Source: an uncultured Bacilli bacterium
GTDB taxonomy: Bacteria > Bacillota_I > Bacilli_A > RF39 > UBA660
DNA length: 8,287 nucleotides
Direction: 5' to 3'
NCBI GenBank assembly: GCA_947632625.1
Contig: CANRPZ010000053.1
Location: 1 to 8,287 of the forward strand
Shown: in pieces, positions 6,488 to 8,287 of the stretch
Layout of the letters: each line of letters begins with the position of its first letter
How positions within the stretch are numbered: the stretch's first letter is position 1
Program-made: the position numbers and the translations under genes
The notes under the pieces: model-generated
Databases searched by the model: none
Told to the model about the DNA's origin: nothing
The model's input: only the letters and a program-made list of their open reading frames with translations

Positions 6488-7381
6488 ATGGAGTTAATCA
6501 TTCTATGGATTATAGGAATATATGTAATATCCTATCGTCAAAACAATGGAGAAAATGTTTATCGTTTCTTTATTACGCAAGTAAAAGATACCTACGATAA
6601 ATTTGCTCCCTATAGTTATAAAGAGGTAAGAGAAAAGGTTAAAGCATTAGGGCAAGACTTTACAGCAAAACAATACACGAGCCAAGTAATAATGTTTGCA
6701 GGTGTTGCTGGAGGAATTTCCTATTTATATTTCTATAATATTGTAGTCGCTATTATTTATGCGGTCATTGCTATTGCTTTTATACCTTATTTAGCTTATT
6801 TAAGGTATCAAAAAATATATAGTGAATTTATTTTTGAACAAATCCAAATTTATACAACAAATGTAATTATGGAATTTACAACAACCCAAAGTTTTGTTAA
6901 ATCCCTTGAAGGTGTAAGAGATTCAGGAATATTAGAAGATCCCGTTTTACAAGATGTAAAAACAATGATAGAAATGTCTTATCAAAATGGTACAATCGAT
7001 GCTTCTATTGAATTCTTTAATGAAAAATATCCTTTCTATATGGTTAAAAATATGAATCAATTGTTCTTACAAATTACTAAAGAAGGTGCTAAAGATTCTG
7101 GTGAAGCTTTAGAAAATATGAGTCAAGATATCGATGCTTTAGTAGAAGGCGTATATCGAGATCAAGCCGATCGAAAAAATTTCCATAAACGTTTTATTAC
7201 ATTCGGTCTTGCATTATTCTTACTCGTTATGGCTATGCAATTTCTACTTGGAACAGATAGTTATATTGAATTATTAGATATATGGTATGTACAATTAATT
7301 TTACACGCTATAATCATTATAAATAGTTATTTCTTATTAAGTGGAGAAAAATACTATAATGCAGATGTGGGGGTAGAATAG
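6488..7381 (+). CDS. tadB: Tad pilus inner-membrane platform protein TadB (T2SSF domain)
   Basis: This 297-residue integral membrane protein has hydrophobic segments at about 1-15, 65-82, 84-104, 236-254 and 265-284. Between them is a cytoplasmic helical domain at about 108-234 of the type II secretion F (GspF-like) kind. Within it, TTNVIMEFTTTQSFVKSLEG, EKYPFYMVKNMNQL and KEGAKDSGEALENMSQDID follow the usual pattern of helices and the conserved EG..SG region. TadB pairs with TadC to form the platform on which CpaF acts. Its place directly after cpaF and one base before tadC is the standard Tad order. Translation starts at ATG 6488. The TadB rather than TadC label rests mainly on gene order, since both are T2SSF proteins. 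Confidence 0.85.
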   Translation: MELIILWIIGIYVISYRQNNGENVYRFFITQVKDTYDKFAPYSYKEVREKVKALGQDFTAKQYTSQVIMFAGVAGGISYLYFYNIVVAIIYAVIAIAFIPYLAYLRYQKIYSEFIFEQIQIYTTNVIMEFTTTQSFVKSLEGVRDSGILEDPVLQDVKTMIEMSYQNGTIDASIEFFNEKYPFYMVKNMNQLFLQITKEGAKDSGEALENMSQDIDALVEGVYRDQADRKNFHKRFITFGLALFLLVMAMQFLLGTDSYIELLDIWYVQLILHAIIIINSYFLLSGEKYYNADVGVE

Positions 7382-7382
7382 T

Positions 7383-8171
7383 ATGGCTATAGAAATATTA
7401 ATTATTGGTGTCATTTTCCTATTTGTTATGAACTATACAGGAAAAATAAGTGCAAATCGTTTTATTGCAGATAACGAGGTTTACTTTCGAAAACTAAAAG
7501 AAGACGATTGGGACTTTTATGTTAAAGCCAAATATGGTGATGGTGTAAATGGAGATATCCTTTTTAATAAAAGAATTCGTAATGGTTTAATTACCATCGT
7601 AGTTTTAGTTTTTTGCTTTATATCAAAATTAAACTATGTAACAATTTTATTCTGTTGCATAGGTGGTTATTTAGTATTTAAATTAGATTATTTTAATATT
7701 AAAAAATATTATAAAGCTCATTTACATGAAATTAATTCTATGCTACCACATTATTTAAAAAGTTTAGAAATCTTAATTCAACACTACACAGTGCCAGTAG
7801 CAATTGGAAAATCAATTGATGATGCCCCACCAATTTTTAAAGAGGGTTTACAAGAATTAATTAATGAAATTAATGCTGGTAATGATAAAATTGATCCGTA
7901 TGTTAATTTTGCTAAACAATATCCAGTAAGAGATTCTATGCGTATGATGAGACTTTTATATCGTTTGAGTTTAGGAAGACAAGAGCATAAACAAGATCAA
8001 TTATTAGCATTTTCTAAAACAATTTCAAATTTACAACAAAAAGCTCGTGAAACTAGATACAAAGAAAGACTTGAAAAGATGGAATCCAAAACAATGAGTA
8101 TGTTAATTACAACGGGTTTAGGTGTAATGGTATTATTAATCTTTGCTGTACTCATGTTAATGGGTATGTAA
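7383..8171 (+). CDS. tadC: Tad pilus inner-membrane platform protein TadC (T2SSF domain)
   Basis: This 262-residue membrane protein has spans at about 1-17, 67-81, 84-101 and 240-260. A T2SSF-like cytoplasmic domain at about 105-238 includes MLPHYLKSLEILIQHYTVP, a DDAPPIFKEGLQELINEI stretch and a basic ARETRYKERLEKMESK helix just before the last span, as is usual for TadC. It should form the membrane platform with TadB. The start codon is one base after the tadB stop, and its ribosome site GGGGG (7369-7373) lies inside the end of tadB, so the two are probably translated together. It is the last gene visible; a promoter and a hairpin follow directly. Confidence 0.85.
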   Translation: MAIEILIIGVIFLFVMNYTGKISANRFIADNEVYFRKLKEDDWDFYVKAKYGDGVNGDILFNKRIRNGLITIVVLVFCFISKLNYVTILFCCIGGYLVFKLDYFNIKKYYKAHLHEINSMLPHYLKSLEILIQHYTVPVAIGKSIDDAPPIFKEGLQELINEINAGNDKIDPYVNFAKQYPVRDSMRMMRLLYRLSLGRQEHKQDQLLAFSKTISNLQQKARETRYKERLEKMESKTMSMLITTGLGVMVLLIFAVLMLMGM

Positions 8172-8187
8172 AGAATTTTAAATATTA

Positions 8188-8216
8188 TTGATATTATAAA
8201 TAAAAAAGTATATAAT
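8188..8216 (+). promoter_or_regulatory. Strong sigma-A-type promoter just after tadC
   Basis: TTGATA (8188-8193) and a perfect TATAAT (8211-8216) are separated by exactly 17 bases, beginning 16 bases after the tadC stop. Transcription would start near 8223. The target gene lies beyond the window; in a Tad locus a separately promoted Flp pilin gene or another assembly gene would be a natural candidate. A/T-rich DNA gives chance matches to each box, but both boxes with ideal spacing make this convincing. Confidence 0.7.
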
Positions 8217-8242
8217 CCTGACTTTGACAGTTTTAAGAAAGC

Positions 8243-8286
8243 AAAATCTCTCAATCCCTTTATTTAAAAGGAAAAGAGAGATTTTT
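8243..8286 (+). terminator. Terminator-like hairpin at the window end
   Basis: AAAATCTCTC (8243-8252) pairs perfectly with GAGAGATTTT (8276-8285). Inside it, a second short stem CCTTT/AAAGG (8257-8261 with 8267-8271) closes an ATTTA loop, leaving a symmetric internal loop of four bases on each side. Five T residues (8282-8286) end the structure. It can terminate readthrough from tadC and also lies only about 20 bases into the transcript from the promoter at 8188. It could therefore be the operon terminator, a leader attenuator, or the 3' end of a short RNA. The left arm's AAAA would also give a T tract on the opposite strand. Confidence 0.65.
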
Positions 8287-8287
8287 A

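Noticed and set aside
8224..8229. Perfect TTGACA suggesting another -35 box
   Set aside because: No acceptable -10 lies 16-18 bases downstream; the sequence there is the CTCTC arm of the hairpin.
7997..8254. Open frame on the - strand over the end of tadC and the following gap
   Set aside because: Antisense to the tadC basic helix and last membrane span; the hydrophobic look is a mirror effect, and the promoter and hairpin read on + explain the gap better.
1..8287. CRISPR array, tRNA or rRNA genes, or insertion-sequence ends
   Set aside because: No regularly spaced direct repeats, no cloverleaf-like or rRNA-like sequence and no terminal inverted repeats were seen; nearly all of the window is protein coding.

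Overview
The window is A/T-rich DNA (about one third G+C by eye) with all genes on the + strand, good Shine-Dalgarno sites and standard promoter elements. All 20 tryptophans in the accepted genes are TGG codons, and one gene ends in TGA, so the standard bacterial code is used rather than the Mycoplasma code. There is no secretin gene in the visible part, and exported proteins carry ordinary Sec signal peptides. Together this suggests a low-GC Gram-positive of the Bacilli/Firmicutes type. A gut-dwelling uncultivated Bacilli lineage is my guess from protein style, not something the sequence proves.

Layout. Positions 1-231 are the 3' end of a gene that begins outside the window, probably an Rpn-type PD-(D/E)XK nuclease/transposase-like protein, closed by an A/T-type terminator. 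A promoter with an extended -10 (292-320) then starts a tightly packed seven-gene operon (353-8171). Its first three genes encode (1) a 251-aa signal-peptide protein with a C-terminal membrane anchor, (2) a 962-aa secreted cysteine-rich protein whose start overlaps the preceding stop, and (3) a 135-aa single-span protein resembling a TadE-type pseudopilin. The next four are a recognisable Tad (tight adherence, type IVc pilus) machine: CpaB/RcpC with an SAF domain (4442-5326), the CpaF/TadA secretion ATPase (5364-6473), and the TadB and TadC platform proteins (6488-7381 and 7383-8171). Right after tadC is a second promoter (8188-8216), followed at once by a terminator-like hairpin at the window edge.

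How the genes fit together. CpaF powers pilin polymerisation through TadB/TadC in the membrane, and CpaB is an accessory assembly factor. The Flp pilin, the prepilin peptidase (TadV/CpaA) and the TadZ/CpaE localisation factor are not in the window and probably lie downstream; the post-tadC promoter could drive them. The least familiar part is the head of the operon. Its three exported proteins, placed ahead of and in the same transcription unit as the pilus motor, are candidates for a surface or tip adhesin, its membrane partner and a minor pilin. That role is inferred from context only.
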